Assembly: GCA_022113835.1 (NCBI GenBank)
Contig: JAILWY010000020.1
Location: 1 to 64,000, forward strand
Length of the DNA: 64,000 nt
From: Atopsyche davidsoni
Lineage: Eukaryota > Arthropoda > Insecta > Trichoptera > Hydrobiosidae
Direction: 5' to 3'
The position numbers were made by a program, and so were the translations under genes. The notes below the pieces were generated by a model. That model saw nothing but the letters and a program-made list of their open reading frames with translations, did no database searches and was not told the DNA's origin. This document shows, piece by piece, positions 10,830-22,587 of the stretch (its first letter is position 1; each line of letters starts with the position of its first letter).

Positions 10830-13248
10830 TTACATATGCAATATATGAGCTTAGATATTAAATATTTGATTCTGACCGCGATGTATATTAATTTCGGAAC
10901 GGATGATAAAAACGTCTAGCGGCCGCGCTAGCAGGCGCCTAACTGCCAATTGAACCCAAAATCAACATTCATTTGTTATATTCTTACAATTCAAATATGC
11001 ATGAAAGACCTATTACCTAGTAATTATTTAAATTTCTAGGTTTAAATTAATTATTTTATTTAATGTAGATATTTTATATTTATTAATAAATGAGATATAT
11101 GTACAAAAAGTTACAAATTCATCTGATTTTTTTAAAACATATTCATGTATTATAATAATTTTTAATATTTATCCATTTGTTATTTTTGTTTTTTCCGTCG
11201 GGACTCCTTGTTCGGTGAAGCAATTTCGGCATATATACCGATTACTCATTTCTCTTTGCCGGTTTGACCTTCTGTTGTATTTATTGTTGAAACACAAAAG
11301 ACATTAGCGTCAGAAGTCTTACTGACCACCATTGACACAGGCGGTCCCGGGTTCAAATCCATGTGGAGTATTATTTTCAAGTTATAAATTCTCCAGGTTC
11401 AATGAAAATAATTATGCTTCATTTGTGAGTTTCACCTATGAAATGGCAATTGATGGATTTGGAAATGGATTTTAAAGGGCTACGTATATTTTATATAAAA
11501 TTAAAACGCACACAATGCGCGGTTACTTAGCCTCATGTGACCAGCTAATCCTGAAGTCCCCTGAAGTTAATTTTTAAGTTAGTGTAGCTTTCGCAATCAG
11601 TCTTTATGGAGTTTCATCGAATAATTTCATACATTGTCCAACCACGTGAACTATTCAGTTTATGAGCAGAGAGCGTCAGTGGAGGAACCCCCGTGTCTTC
11701 CGTGAAGAGCGGCTCGTTCACTTATGATGCCAACACGAAGTCTCCTAGCTTCAGGCCGACGATGCGATCTTTGGGATGACGGCACCGGGATAACACCGGA
11801 GTAGAATTTGTCACCATTGTAAAAAAAAGCGTCCTCAAAATTACGCTTCTTCTGGAGTTTTTCATGATCTCCATAACGCTGAAGTGCTTCTCCAGGTCGC
11901 GTTAATTTACACTTCAAAATTAACGAACAATTGACGGTTATCACGTACCGGCCGGCGGCAAGCGGACCAAAGTATTCCCAATGTAAAAAATAGCTTCAGA
12001 GGTCTATTATTTATTGCAATCAAAATAAAATTGTGGTAATAAATTAAACAAGTACTAGTTTTATTATAATATGTATGTATTTTGATAAATTTTTATATAA
12101 TTTATTTTTTTGGAGGTTTTAGTTGCTCGTGTAAAAGCAGCTTTACAACCATGGCTTGCAATATTCATTTATGGAACAATATTGTGGATAAATTTACAGA
12201 ATGACAGTTCGTTTTTTATGAATGCCGTTTTGTTATGTTCATGTTTTGTAAAACCGTACTATTCTCTTTACCTTTTTTTTTACTACAAACCATACCCATG
12301 TACTTAGATATTCGGGGCTATTCTATTGGAATATGCTCTAGTATGGCGGTGTAAATAATGCACGCGATCCCGATAAATATCCCGAACATAGCAATCGTGA
12401 TATTAATTTTAAGTAATGCTGGAATTCAGGGGTACGGCTGTAATTCTGTAATTTTCAAGTGCTTATAAGAAAAGAAAAAAGAGAACCAACATATCTAAAT
12501 AGCTAGATTTAATAATTATATTATGGTCACATAAATGTCATTAAAAAATACTTTTGCACATGATACCGAGAGATTTAAAACAAATTGTAAAATTTTAAAG
12601 AAAACAACTAGTGATAAGTATTATTATAATTGAATTTAGGATTAGCTGCGGCAGGTGGGCCATTGTTTTGAGCGTTTCTGCCGGTTGCTGATGCACTCGT
12701 AGTGGAACAAATGGTCACCCTTGAGGTACACTGCATTGTAACACTGTAAAGACTTTCGCCACAAGGAACATATAATTTTTTTTGACTCATTTCGTCCCTT
12801 TTTCACCACAGATCTGAAAAGTTAAAGTAGCTATTAACACACTTCGAACCTATGTTGAAAGATGTGAAAATCTCCTAATTCTTAAGGGACGATTGAAATA
12901 AACAACCACCGAAAACGACTCAGCAAGCAAACCAGGTTTTTTCATGCAAAAAATATTCATTAAAACATCACAGGAATATAATGACAGTCATGATTTGTGT
13001 CGGAAGGTTTTTTATTTATAAGACAGTTCGCATTGAAACAATACTCCGAGTATACGATTTTTTTTAAATATTACTCTTTCACAGATATAATCTTTAATTT
13101 AGATTTAAGGCTGACATTATTCAAGTCGTATAAAAACATCTGATCCTCACGTTTCTCCTCAGACTCACATACAAATAGAGTTTAATTATTGATGTATTTG
13201 TATAATAAATATTTTTCAGGCACGAGATTATTGATATTTATAATATTA
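10830..13248. other. AT-rich intergenic region
   Basis: No convincing gene. At 11345-11372 a tRNA B-box-like block (gggttcaaatcc) suggests a tRNA-derived SINE remnant. A short RING-like fragment lies at 12630-12790 and is listed separately. The rest is AT-rich with no structure that I can support. Confidence 0.5.
12640..12775 (-). pseudogene. RING-finger-like fragment, frameshifted
   Basis: The minus strand encodes LQCYNAVYLKGDHLFHYECI, then SNRQKRSKQWPTCRS and a stop. Spacing of the HYEC, and of a later Cys in WPTCR, resembles the second half of a RING domain, but the expected CPxC reads WPTC. An upstream piece in another frame has YVPCGESLYSV. No introns or start that I would trust. It may be a decayed gene or part of a transposable element. 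Confidence 0.3.
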
Positions 13249-13740
13249 CTAGAAATGTTGCCCGTCACAGTATGACGTATTCGATGAACGATGCAATAGT
13301 GTTTAAACATACCATATGTTTGGCTGACAATAAGATACATATTTGCTTTCATTTTGTGCCATCAGTTGGATGAAGGTGCGAAGTTCTGTGATATATTTGG
13401 CCTTGAACTTTGAAGCAGAATGGCCCGATCCTACCACTGGACCTGCTAATTTAGCTCCCATTGATGCAAAATATATACTGTTATTGTATGATCTTATTTT
13501 TCTTTTGAAAATGTTGTTTCACTTTACCTTTGTGACAGTAATCGTTGAACTTTCCATCTGATGGTTTTTCTGCTTGAAAATGTAAAGCATTGCAGAATCG
13601 ATAGGTCACATTCATTAATCCGCAATTGTTCTTTTTGCCTCGTTATCGATGCACGCACTCTCATCGAAGACAAACGCAGCGTTCGCTGTGCATCAGTTTC
13701 TTTTAGTCCACATAATCGAGTTTTTTTGATCATTTTCTAG
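13249..13740 (-). mobile_element. Helitron fragment, 3' end at 13,249
   Basis: Read on the minus strand the segment ends ...gggcaacatttCTAG followed by T, the CTRR/T end expected of a Helitron. The terminal ~90 bp match the end of the element at 43,263-44,125 (shared atgacgtattcgatgaacga and tttggctgacaat). Inside, 13733-13524 reads ETDAQRTLRLSSMRVRA, an Arg-rich repeat style found in Helitron polyproteins. The 5' end is not found, and the open frames are short, so it is a truncated copy. Confidence 0.5.
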
Positions 13741-14317
13741 TCCGTGTTGCGAAAAATCCACTGCACCAATCGAAAAAATTTAAACGCAAAAAGTTTGATA
13801 CATTCCTTCTTACGAATAAAATATATTTTTATTTCTTATAAATTTACTATTAATATGATAAATATGTGTTTTTCCGATTAAAGTGTAGGAATTTGGAGAT
13901 TCATCTGGTCCATTTTACAAGAGTCCTAAACATTTAAAAGTTTTTTTTTCAATTGAAATTACAAGATTAAATATAAACCATGTGCGCCTTATTATTTAAA
14001 AAATTGAAAAAAAAAAACTTTAACAAACTTTGGTTTTGAAAAGTCGTCATTTTATCCAATTTTTCAACATCTTCAAGATTTTATTTTACCCTAAAATGGA
14101 CGTCAATTAAATAATAAAAAATAGATAAATATAATTTATAGTTTTTTTAATACTCTGTAAAAAAATCAACTTTCGATATAGCAAAATAAAGTGACAATTA
14201 AATTAATTAAATTAAAAGTTAGATAAAAAATTAGATAAAAAAAGTTAGAAGTATATTTCTCCTCCTATCAAATAAAGTTCTAAGATAAATCTGAATATAT
14301 TACTACGAAGTAATGAC

Positions 14318-14335
14318 TATATATATATATATATA

Positions 14336-14402
<67 letters not shown>

Positions 14403-14404
14403 TA
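14318..14404. repeat. (TA)n microsatellite
   Basis: About 85 bp of almost pure TA with one gat interruption near 14,338. Confidence 0.95.
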
Positions 14405-14940
14405 TTTATATAGACTGTTGATTGATGTCTATCAAATACCAGATATCTCAAATAAGGTCTCCGTAGGTTAAAGAAGTCCTTTCAAAAGGCCGTACAAATC
14501 ACCAACCACCAGGAAAAACGGTCTACCATATATTATAATCTTCACATTTAAAATTACCCTTGTTTTTATAGCAATACTGCGCTTTATTTAAATCAAGTAA
14601 GCTTTATTTCTAGTAACTTAAAAGCATCGACGAAGCAAGTGCTCAATATTTTTGACAAGCTGGAGATAATCCCTATATATGGAGCACGGAGTTTCACGGA
14701 GAGCGCATGGAGCCTTGCGTACACACGGGGAAGGCGTGGCTCGACAGAACCGCTCCAAATATTTACATTCTATGCAGCCAAAACTAATACTATTAGATGC
14801 GCCAGTGCTCGCAACTTTAAAATTTAGTTTGTGTGTAAACTGGGGGTATTAATAAGACCCGAAACATGTTACATGTATGCGAATACTATGTGAGACCGAA
14901 TGTCTAATGCTCAAAGTATTACTATTTTTGAGTAAAATAC

Positions 14941-15115
14941 TTGAGTGATTTTCCACATGTTCGTTTTTATTAGTGACCGGTTTCGCCAACCTTTCACGTT
15001 GGCATTATCAACAATTGTTTACCTAATTGCTTATCATTATATAAAATCTCACACTGTTTGATAATTATTTTACTAAAAAATATTAAAATGGAATTCCACC
15101 AAGTACTCTCTGTCA
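14941..15115 (-). repeat. dispersed repeat with a hammerhead-like relic
   Basis: On the minus strand 15,011-14,973 reads TTGATAAT, a perfect 6-bp stem GCCAAC/GTTGGC, then GAAAC-CG-GTC. This is the layout of a type I hammerhead (CTGATGA, stem II, GAAA, tiny stem III, GUH), but with the core changed to TTGATAA. The same family is at 47,278-47,394. The adjoining block 15,080-15,108 (gaattccaccaagtactctc) recurs inverted at 42,056-42,082. Confidence 0.6.
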
Positions 15116-16411
15116 AAAATATTGAATTCCTCAAAGTATTACCGCAGTATGTGTATTATTATATATATATTATCTTAAACTTCAGTGCATTTTTTATTTT
15201 AAAATTTCAGTATAATTTTTTTTATTGCTGAATTTTAATTCCTATTTGGTAAATATAATTATACTGTGCTTGCTCGATGTCTGTTGGTCAAAGCAGTAAA
15301 TAATATTATATGAAAATATAAAAGAAATCGCAGTGTGTGTTTTATTACAATATAATTGATGTTATTTCATTGATCCTTTATAATCACTTTTTTTCGTTCA
15401 TATCATACAGCACTTGAGTGGCTGATCTAAAAACAAATCACAAAAATGTGGACATCATAAATATAAACATATTTATTTAAGAGCCGAAGAAAATCACGAA
15501 TAAAGCATATTTATTAAAAACAATCGTTTATATCTTCAACTCGTTGCTTTTTATTCAATTATATATTATAATTTTTTTAATGGGAAATGCACGCTTGTAT
15601 TGTGAATGGATAATTGTTCTATTCTATTGGTATATATTTTAGGGACTCCCAGTAAAATATAAAAATTTTCAAGAAAAAAAATCTTTCCGTAATAGATTGC
15701 GAGAGATTCCTCAGTCAACACACTAACGAAAGCCAAAGAAAGTTTAATGGCAAATCTGGATTGGCTCCGGGGGTGAGTCGCGGGGCGCGGGATGTCTGGG
15801 GACTCAAGAAATCCGCGAATTAAATCCTCCCTGAACTTAATGCATTTTCCTCATGACTTATCTTTTATCTCTTTTAATTAAATTAATATAATGAATTGTC
15901 AAGGAATTTATTTTAATTATTATATAATACGAATTGTGGGATCAAATGGATTTTTACGTTAATTACTCTTACTATTAAATCACTGCTGTATGAGTGAAAT
16001 AATAATAATATATTTTTTCAAATGTTACATAGTAATGAAAATAATTTTAAGGTTTATGTCTCGCTAATAAACTAGTTTTAAACTGCCAAGTCATAAACTC
16101 TATCTAGTGTGCATAATTATTACTTGCAGTTTTGTCATATTAAGGTTGCGCCCTATTTATACGACCTAAATGTATTAAAATTATTTTGACGGCACTGCAA
16201 AACTAATGAAATTATACCGATAACTCTAACGATGGAATATACAGTGCTAAGAAAATGCAAAGCTAAACAAACAGTTTATTAATTTACAAATTTTGTTGAT
16301 CACTTATTTCCAGATAAATTATTTATATATTTCCTCAACTTGCATAAGTTAACAGCGTATATGTTCACGAGGTATAACTGAATGGTTAATATTTTTGCGA
16401 TCACTTTTCAG

Positions 16412-16524
16412 TGGATGGGTGTGAAGGCAGTGTTCTCCCAGCTGATCCGAAGCGTTCGAGAGTTCACGTGCAGATGATGCGACGGGTCGCATTTGTCCGA
16501 AGGAAGTACGGACTTTATTCAGAA
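16412..16524 (+). other. possible orphan coding exon
   Basis: An open segment is bounded by a good acceptor (tcacttttcag) and a donor (gaa|gtgcgt). It encodes GCEGSVLPADPKRSRVHV and then MMRRVAFVRRKYGLYSE. GC is higher than the flanks. I do not recognise the sequence. It could belong to the downstream plus-strand gene, but it does not resemble any GalNAc-transferase segment I know. Confidence 0.3.
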
Positions 16525-17971
16525 GTGCGTCTAATGTTGATTTTACGCAAAAAAGAGCACCTAAAAATTCTGTTTCCTGCTGCTTTTATCACTTTATTAT
16601 TCTTAGAAATAATGAAATATAAAAAAAAATCGCTGATTGAATTTAAATTGAAAACGCCATAGAGATTTTTTTTTGTTTTAACAACGGTTTTGGTCATGAA
16701 TAAATGAATAATCTTTTAGTAGCAATTGATTTATTAATGATTACTGCAATTTTCAAATTAAATAATCATTTTTTAATGTCAACATGCTTAAACAACATTT
16801 AAAAAGAATGAAAATATATCTTCAATAATTTAATATAAGAATATATGATTAACTCGTTCGATCACTTTAAAAGAAAACAATAGAAAAATAAACACCACGG
16901 TTACATGCAAGACACAACTTAATGTGAATCTTCATATAAATAGTCTTAGCATATCAAGTTTGGTGAATTATTCTTCAGCAGTGTATATTTAAATGCCGCT
17001 ATAAAATTTACAACTGCGGTGGCAATCTGTGGCAGTACGACACTTTGGATGGCGCCAGAAGCAGACGCGACTCATTGCATTAAAACAAGCATTCATTTTC
17101 GTGTAATGTCATTGAAATAAGAGAACTGAAATTCCCTTAAAATACATTTTAAAAAAATCACTCGATACGATTTTACTGGAACAATTGACGAGTATCGAAA
17201 GTGTCGAGAGAAAAACGAGTAAATAATCGTATTAGCACGCAATCTGTGTTGCTTACTATTTGCATTATCATGCACCTGGGCAACCTGAGCAACCTGAGCA
17301 ACCTGAGCGTGATGTTTGGTCGCTTAAAGGCAAGAAGTGAATATTTCTTATACATTTTATTTTATATTATATATATTCAGAGCACGGGACCGAATGACCC
17401 TAAATATTGATGACGATTAAATGATGCAAATATTCTTCACTCATGTTTATTTTTTTATATTCTAAAAACAATACCACCTACCGTTGGTACATTAATGTCT
17501 TATATTCCTTCTAATTTAACTTCCATTATAAGCTAAGACTAAAAATAATATGTTTATAGCCATAACTTAATATCATACTCAACTTCAGCTAAGAAAGGCG
17601 CAAAAAAACAAACAAAACCACAATGAAATTATTATATTTATCACAATCACTCATCGGCCACTCCTCAGCTCCCTTTGAAAGATGGTTTGCTTAAAAATTA
17701 TATTATACAAAATCACACACACCGGTGAATCTGGTTTCCAGTAAACTCTGAGTGAAGTTAAAGTACATTCAATAGTCAAGTACTCAGGCTATTTCAAAAC
17801 ATTTTAAGAGAGTTTTAAAAAGCAGCACTTAAACTATTTAAATGGTGGTTGGATTTGTATATTGATTTAAAATAATAAAATATTGAAACTTCATGAATAA
17901 ATTAATATTATCTTAGTGGTAAGCGAATACACTGTGGGGTAACCAAATTAAAACTTTTCAATAATTTGCAG

Positions 17972-18588
17972 ATTACAGGCATCCTGATTGCAAGGCCCTT
18001 CAATATGATGAGGTTTTGCCATCTGCTTCGGTCGTTCTTGTTGTTCATAATGAAATCCTATCTCTTGTATTAAGAACTATATGGAGTGTTATTAATACCG
18101 GCGGTCGATATTTGAAAGAAATAGTTGTAATTGCTGACCTATCTGATTATAAACCATTGTTGGGAAAATTAGACTATTATATTAAATCTCGGTTTCCCAA
18201 AAACATGATTATTTTTCACCGTCTGAAAGAAAGGTTAGATAATGATGACCTTTTGGTATTATTTACTGACTTGCTTGTTTGTTGTATAATTGTTTTTCAA
18301 AATAACCTTAATTAATATCTAATTATTTTATAATTATCAATCAATCTAGACTACACTTTAATAATTTTGAAATATATTAGGTCTGGGTTGATTCGTGCCC
18401 GCTTAGCAGGAGCTCGATTAGCCACGGGAGATGTCATAGTATTTGTGGACTGTCACTGCGAGGGGACAGTGGATTGGTTGAGGCCGCTGCTTCATCGGAT
18501 CAAGCAAGACAGACGAGCAGTGCTTGTTCCAATTATTGATTCAATTGATTCCAAAACCTTATTTTACTCATCCTTTTTGGAATATCAA
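17972..18588 (+). CDS. polypeptide N-acetylgalactosaminyltransferase, two internal exons (partial)
   Basis: GalNAc-transferases start mucin-type O-glycosylation in the Golgi, moving GalNAc from UDP-GalNAc to Ser/Thr. Exon a, 17,972-18,233 (acceptor ataatttgcag, donor gttaga), encodes [20 protein letters not shown], then VVLVVHNE and [11 protein letters not shown]. Exon b, 18,381-18,588 (acceptor aatatattag, donor gtaagt), encodes [32 protein letters not shown], and VPIIDSID. Joining is in phase (AG|G gives Arg), giving the family order of GT-A fold motifs: [12 protein letters not shown], and the metal-binding DxH as DCH. The usual VDDAS motif reads IADLSD, so the first Asp is Ala. Only part of the catalytic domain is present. 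The N-terminal membrane anchor and the later catalytic and lectin exons are not found, and retroelements fill the DNA immediately downstream. It could be a divergent insect paralog with a long intron, or a broken gene. Confidence 0.85.
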
Positions 18589-18676
18589 GTAAGTTTTCAA
18601 GTAAATTAAGATGGCCGTTCCACCTGTCTGCTCCCAGGGTGCACCACGTGGAGGTATGAGTCCGGCTTCGCACCCC

Positions 18677-18694
18677 AACCTAACCTAACCTAAC
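18677..18694. repeat. short CCTAA telomere-like run at a retroelement 3' end
   Basis: Three and a half copies of aacct directly abut the T-run (18,696-18,714) that is the poly(A) tail of the R1-like element on the minus strand. Confidence 0.8.
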
Positions 18695-18695
18695 A

Positions 18696-20350
18696 TTTTT
18701 TTTTTTTTTTTTTTCCCCCGTACCTAGGTTCACATAATAATTTCTCTAGGCTACGGGGGCGTCTCTTTTTTTTTTTCTGGTACAGCCTTCAAAAATAAAA
18801 AACAAAATATAAAGCTGAAATAAAGCATCATTTCCTGCGGGGAGGATCCCCGCAGGCATTTCTTCTTCATATGCTGCGTTCCTGTAAAGGGGGAAGAGGC
18901 AGCATATTACACATTAAATAATTCAAATAAAAATAAAGGATCTTCCGTCTTCCGTCAGGCTCGGTCACGGCGGTTGGGAGGGGCTCACTTGTCGAGCCCT
19001 CTCCAATTCTTCTCTCTTGCGCTGGACCTTCTCGCAGAAGTCCGTGACTGCGTCCCAGGCTGTCTTGCGTTCCAACATGGACGGGACTAATCCTTCTACC
19101 GTCCATGTGACGCCAGCTCTGCAACGCAGCCGCCATCTCTCCGTTTCGGTGGCGCAGCACTTGAACAGCGCGTGCTCTGCGTCGTCGGTGTCGTCGTCGC
19201 AGAGAGGGCAACGTGCGCTTGCCGACCGGCCTATCCTCGCCAGGTAGCTGCCGAGGCAGCCGTGCCCGGTGAGAAGTTGGGTCAGCCGGTAGGTGACCTG
19301 ACCGTGGGCGCGGTAGATCCAAGGGGCGAGGACCGGGATCAACCGCTGCGTCCATCGCCCCTTAAGTGACTCGCTCCAGCGATCCTGCCACTTCTGCACG
19401 GTCGTTGCCTTCGCGTTCGCGTGCGCGGTGTCGCGATCGTTGGCGTCGAAGAGCATTTGGGATTGGGCCACACTAGCGAGCAGCTTCCGCTTCTGTTGCT
19501 GCGGACCCTGCACGTTCAGCAGGATCCGCGAAAGCGCGGCGGTGGTTCCCGCGGCTTTCTCCGCGGCTCTGCGGATGTGGGCCGTGTACTTCAGGGACCC
19601 ATCGAAGTACACGCCCAGGTATCTGACCGATTTCTGCGGTGTGATGACCGCGTCGCCGACGGTTATTCGCGGCGGCTTGTGCTTGCGCCTTCCTACGAGC
19701 ATTACCGCCTCGGTCTTGTGCGCTGCCAGCTCCAAGTGGTGGTCTCCCAGGGCCTGGGCGATCCTCCGCAGCGCTTCGTTGAGATTGGCTTGCAGATCCG
19801 ACATCTTTCTGGCGACGGCCACGACGCCGATGTCGTCCGCGAAGCCAATCTCTTCGACACCGTCGGGAAGCTCCACTCGCAGCACCGCATCGTACATTAT
19901 GTTCCACAGGAGCGGCCTGAGGACCGACCCCTGTGGCACTCCGCATGTGGTGGTTCTGGTTATTCCACCTGTGGGAGTTTAATGTACGCTGCGGTCTCGA
20001 AAGTAACTGTCTATGGCAGCTCGCACGTACGGCTCGACGCCTTTCTTCTCCAGCGCTTCCATGATCTTCTCCCATGGAGCGCTGTTGAAGGCGTTTTTTA
20101 CGTCCAGCGTAACGAGCACGCAGTACTGCTTTGTCCGCCAGGTCCCCGCGTTTGCCACCAGCCGTCTTCCAACACCCCGGGAAGGTGACCTTCGTCAGGC
20201 AGGTATTGAAGACCACGAGTAGTGCCGCAGGATCTTCGCGCACGGTCCTCTTGACGATCTCGTTGGGGATTCCGTCGGGTCCGGGAGGCGATTCGCGGCG
20301 ATCTCCAGCTCCGGCACGGTGAAGAGTGGAGTCTCTTCGTCCGGGGGAAC
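18696..20350 (-). mobile_element. R1-like non-LTR retrotransposon, copy 2, with 3' end and poly(A)
   Basis: The minus strand matches copy 1 at 8168-9690 through VPELEIAANRLP, WRTRQ-type RT sequence, FADDIGVV, HKTEAVML and VRYLGVYFDGSL. It has its own lesions: KAPGPDG is shortened, about 225 bp between WKTA and the GTWR region are gone, and about 180 bp after SQMLF are gone. Unlike copy 1 it keeps the C-terminus, with CPLCDDDTDDAEHALFKC (a Cys/His cluster typical of this group), a stop near 18,967, and a 3' UTR. The UTR holds a 9-bp perfect stem (18,834-18,842 with 18,848-18,856) before the poly(A) tail. The 5' side is truncated at about 20,345, where Helitron sequence begins. Confidence 0.88.
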
Positions 20351-21232
20351 GATAAAATATGCGTGTGCGTTTACTTCAAGATGCTGCTGCGCAAATATTT
20401 GCGCCCATATCATAAAGATGATATGGGCGATGGAAAACTTCCGATCGATCCGACTACTCGTGAAATATCTTTTCCGCCAAACTTTTGCCAAATGCAGTCA
20501 TCAATTCAAAATGTTGTGCAGAAAGATTTTTCCAATATTACAAACAATTTCAAAAATCATGGTTGGCTTTGCAATGATGAACGAGCAATTTTGGCTAATG
20601 ATGTCAACAAAATAAGCCATCAAATTCAATTGATGCTACCCGGTGAACTTGTCAAGTACAAATCGATTGACACAGTTATAGATGAGGAACAAGCTGTCAA
20701 CTATCCAATAGAGTTTCTTAACTCTTTGGAACCATCTGGAATTTCACCACACATCTTAACTATTAATGCTGGTTCACCATTGATGCTCATTCGCAACTTA
20801 GATCCACCGAAATTGTACAACGGAACAAGACCTGCTGTTAAAAACAACTATCGCAGAATTTAATCGAAGCCACAATCATCAGCGGAAAATGTAAAGGAGA
20901 AGATGTGCTGATACCACGAATTCCAATGATTTCAACCAATTTGCCCTTCGATTTAAAACGATTAGTTTCCAGTGCGTCCAGCTTTTCTCAAGGCCAATCG
21001 CTAAATGTTGCTGGTTTGAACTTAAAAAATTCCTGTTTTTCACACGGCCAGTTGTTGCTTGCTCCAGAGTTGGAACACTGAAAAATCTTTACATACCTAC
21101 CGAAAAAACTCAAAATATTGTATTAAGATAAAAAAAGTTACTAAATAAATAAAATCACCTTTTTTCGAACAAATAAAAAAAATGCATTTCTTTTTTTTGC
21201 ATAGTAAGTAGCACACGCCAGGTATCCGCTAG
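20345..21232 (+). mobile_element. Helitron remnant: PIF1-like helicase C-terminal part and 3' terminus
   Basis: 20,363-20,863 encodes a helicase segment: LPIDPTTREISFPPNFC, HGWLCNDERAILANDVN, LMLPGELVKYKSIDT, EEQAVNYPIEFLNSL, and SPLMLIRNLDPPKLYNGTR. It continues after a frame break with EATIISGKCKGEDVLIPRIP, and QGQSLNVAGLNL, CFSHGQLL. These are Helitron PIF1-type helicase motifs. About 20 residues between LKRL and QGQS that normally hold the AMTINKAQ block are missing. The element ends ggtatccgCTAG at 21,232 followed by T, the expected Helitron terminus. An 11-bp inverted repeat lies near 20,400-20,430. The Rep part is absent and the copy is dead. Confidence 0.85.
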
Positions 21233-22390
21233 TTGAATATAAAGAGGCTTCTTAGCCTATCTGTTAAAAATTTACATTATATTTGAAAATTTAATCCTAA
21301 TTTTTTTTTATCAATTTGATGTACTTTCAATACAAGATGGTGGACAAGCGGGAACAATATATTTACGAATTAATTTATGGAGAAAAAAATGGTTTCCAAA
21401 TATCCAAATGTCCAAAGGGTACAATTACTTTTTAATCAACTGGAAATGAACTTTTACACAATAATTTTTATGAAAAAGATATTAAAAAAAAAATAAAACA
21501 ACAATCTGAGAACAATATTATTGTGAATAAAAAGAAAAACGCTTAATATTACTTGAAATATTTACAATATTATCTTTTACTGTATTCATGAAACCAAGCG
21601 AGTACAATGAAAATACAACATGAATTCATTGTTTATATTAAAAATATGTACTTCGGCTTGGTTTTGAATGTATTATGAGAAAATAAAGTGTATGAATGAT
21701 TGACCACCAGATCTGCACGAGGGGCGAGCCGCACACTGGGTCGCCTGCCAAATTACAGTGCAGGAAATCTGCTTGATAAAGCAAGCATTTAGACATTTCA
21801 AGCCCCAAAATATTATTTTTCATCTCTCTTCCCAGTTGGCATTTTCCATGGGCCAAGGTGCGTGCAAGTGCCTCCATTCATTTGAGTAGGTTTTTGGTTT
21901 TCATGTCAATATACATTTTTTATTCAATTAATAATACACTACACCTGAATAGATTGTATATCACTATTTTCAATTCAAAAATAACAAAATGTAACACTTT
22001 CATCTTAAATGCGAAGTGGCAGGCCTTAACTTAAATTTTCTTATGTATCGCATCGTTCATTTTCTTATCCATTGACATTGTTTTTTGGTTCTGTGAAAAG
22101 AAAAATATAGATTTCAATTAACATATAAATTATAAGTAATTTTATCCAACACCCAGTAAGAGATATAATTTGAAAAGCGCCAGTAACTCTAGTTAAACAA
22201 AACAAAAACCTAGTGTCTTATATAACAGCTTAAAGAAAAATACTCATGATATAAAATATTAATCATCAGAGATGAAAAAGTTTAAAAGAATACAAAATCA
22301 AAATATAATTTATATTCATCTTCAATTAAAAACATTGAAGTGTGTAAATGATGGGAGAATTCAAGTTAGTGTATCTTCTATAAGTGATCA
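21233..22390. other. AT-rich intergenic region
   Basis: No coding signal on either strand that I can support. It would contain later GalNAc-transferase exons if the gene continued, but none of the expected motifs were seen. On the minus strand an AATAAA at 22,398-22,393 is a likely poly(A) signal for the CK2 beta gene, about 190 nt past its stop. Confidence 0.5.
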
Positions 22391-22587
22391 AATTTATTAA
22401 AATTAAATAAATACAACATTCATTAAGTGCAACTCTTGTGTGCAGCGCATATACTTTTCAAAACATATAAATTTTCAAACATGCCCCGCAGGGTAGTCGG
22501 CGTAGAGGAAACGACAGGGTTATTGTTGACAGAACACTGATGCGTCCGTGATTCGTAGAGTAACTACACTTGTAGAAATAAAAGCAT

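Larger units (their letters stand above)
13741..17971. other. AT-rich region upstream of the GalNAc-transferase exons
   Basis: Holds a TA microsatellite, a hammerhead-related repeat (14,941-15,115) and one possible orphan exon (16,412-16,524), all listed separately. The exons upstream of 17,972 that must encode the GalNAc-transferase N-terminus were not recognised here. Confidence 0.5.

Noticed and set aside
19421..20188. Plus-strand frame of 255 codons opposite R1-like copy 2
   Set aside because: Same antisense shadow as at copy 1; it reproduces the copy 1 shadow because the DNA is homologous.
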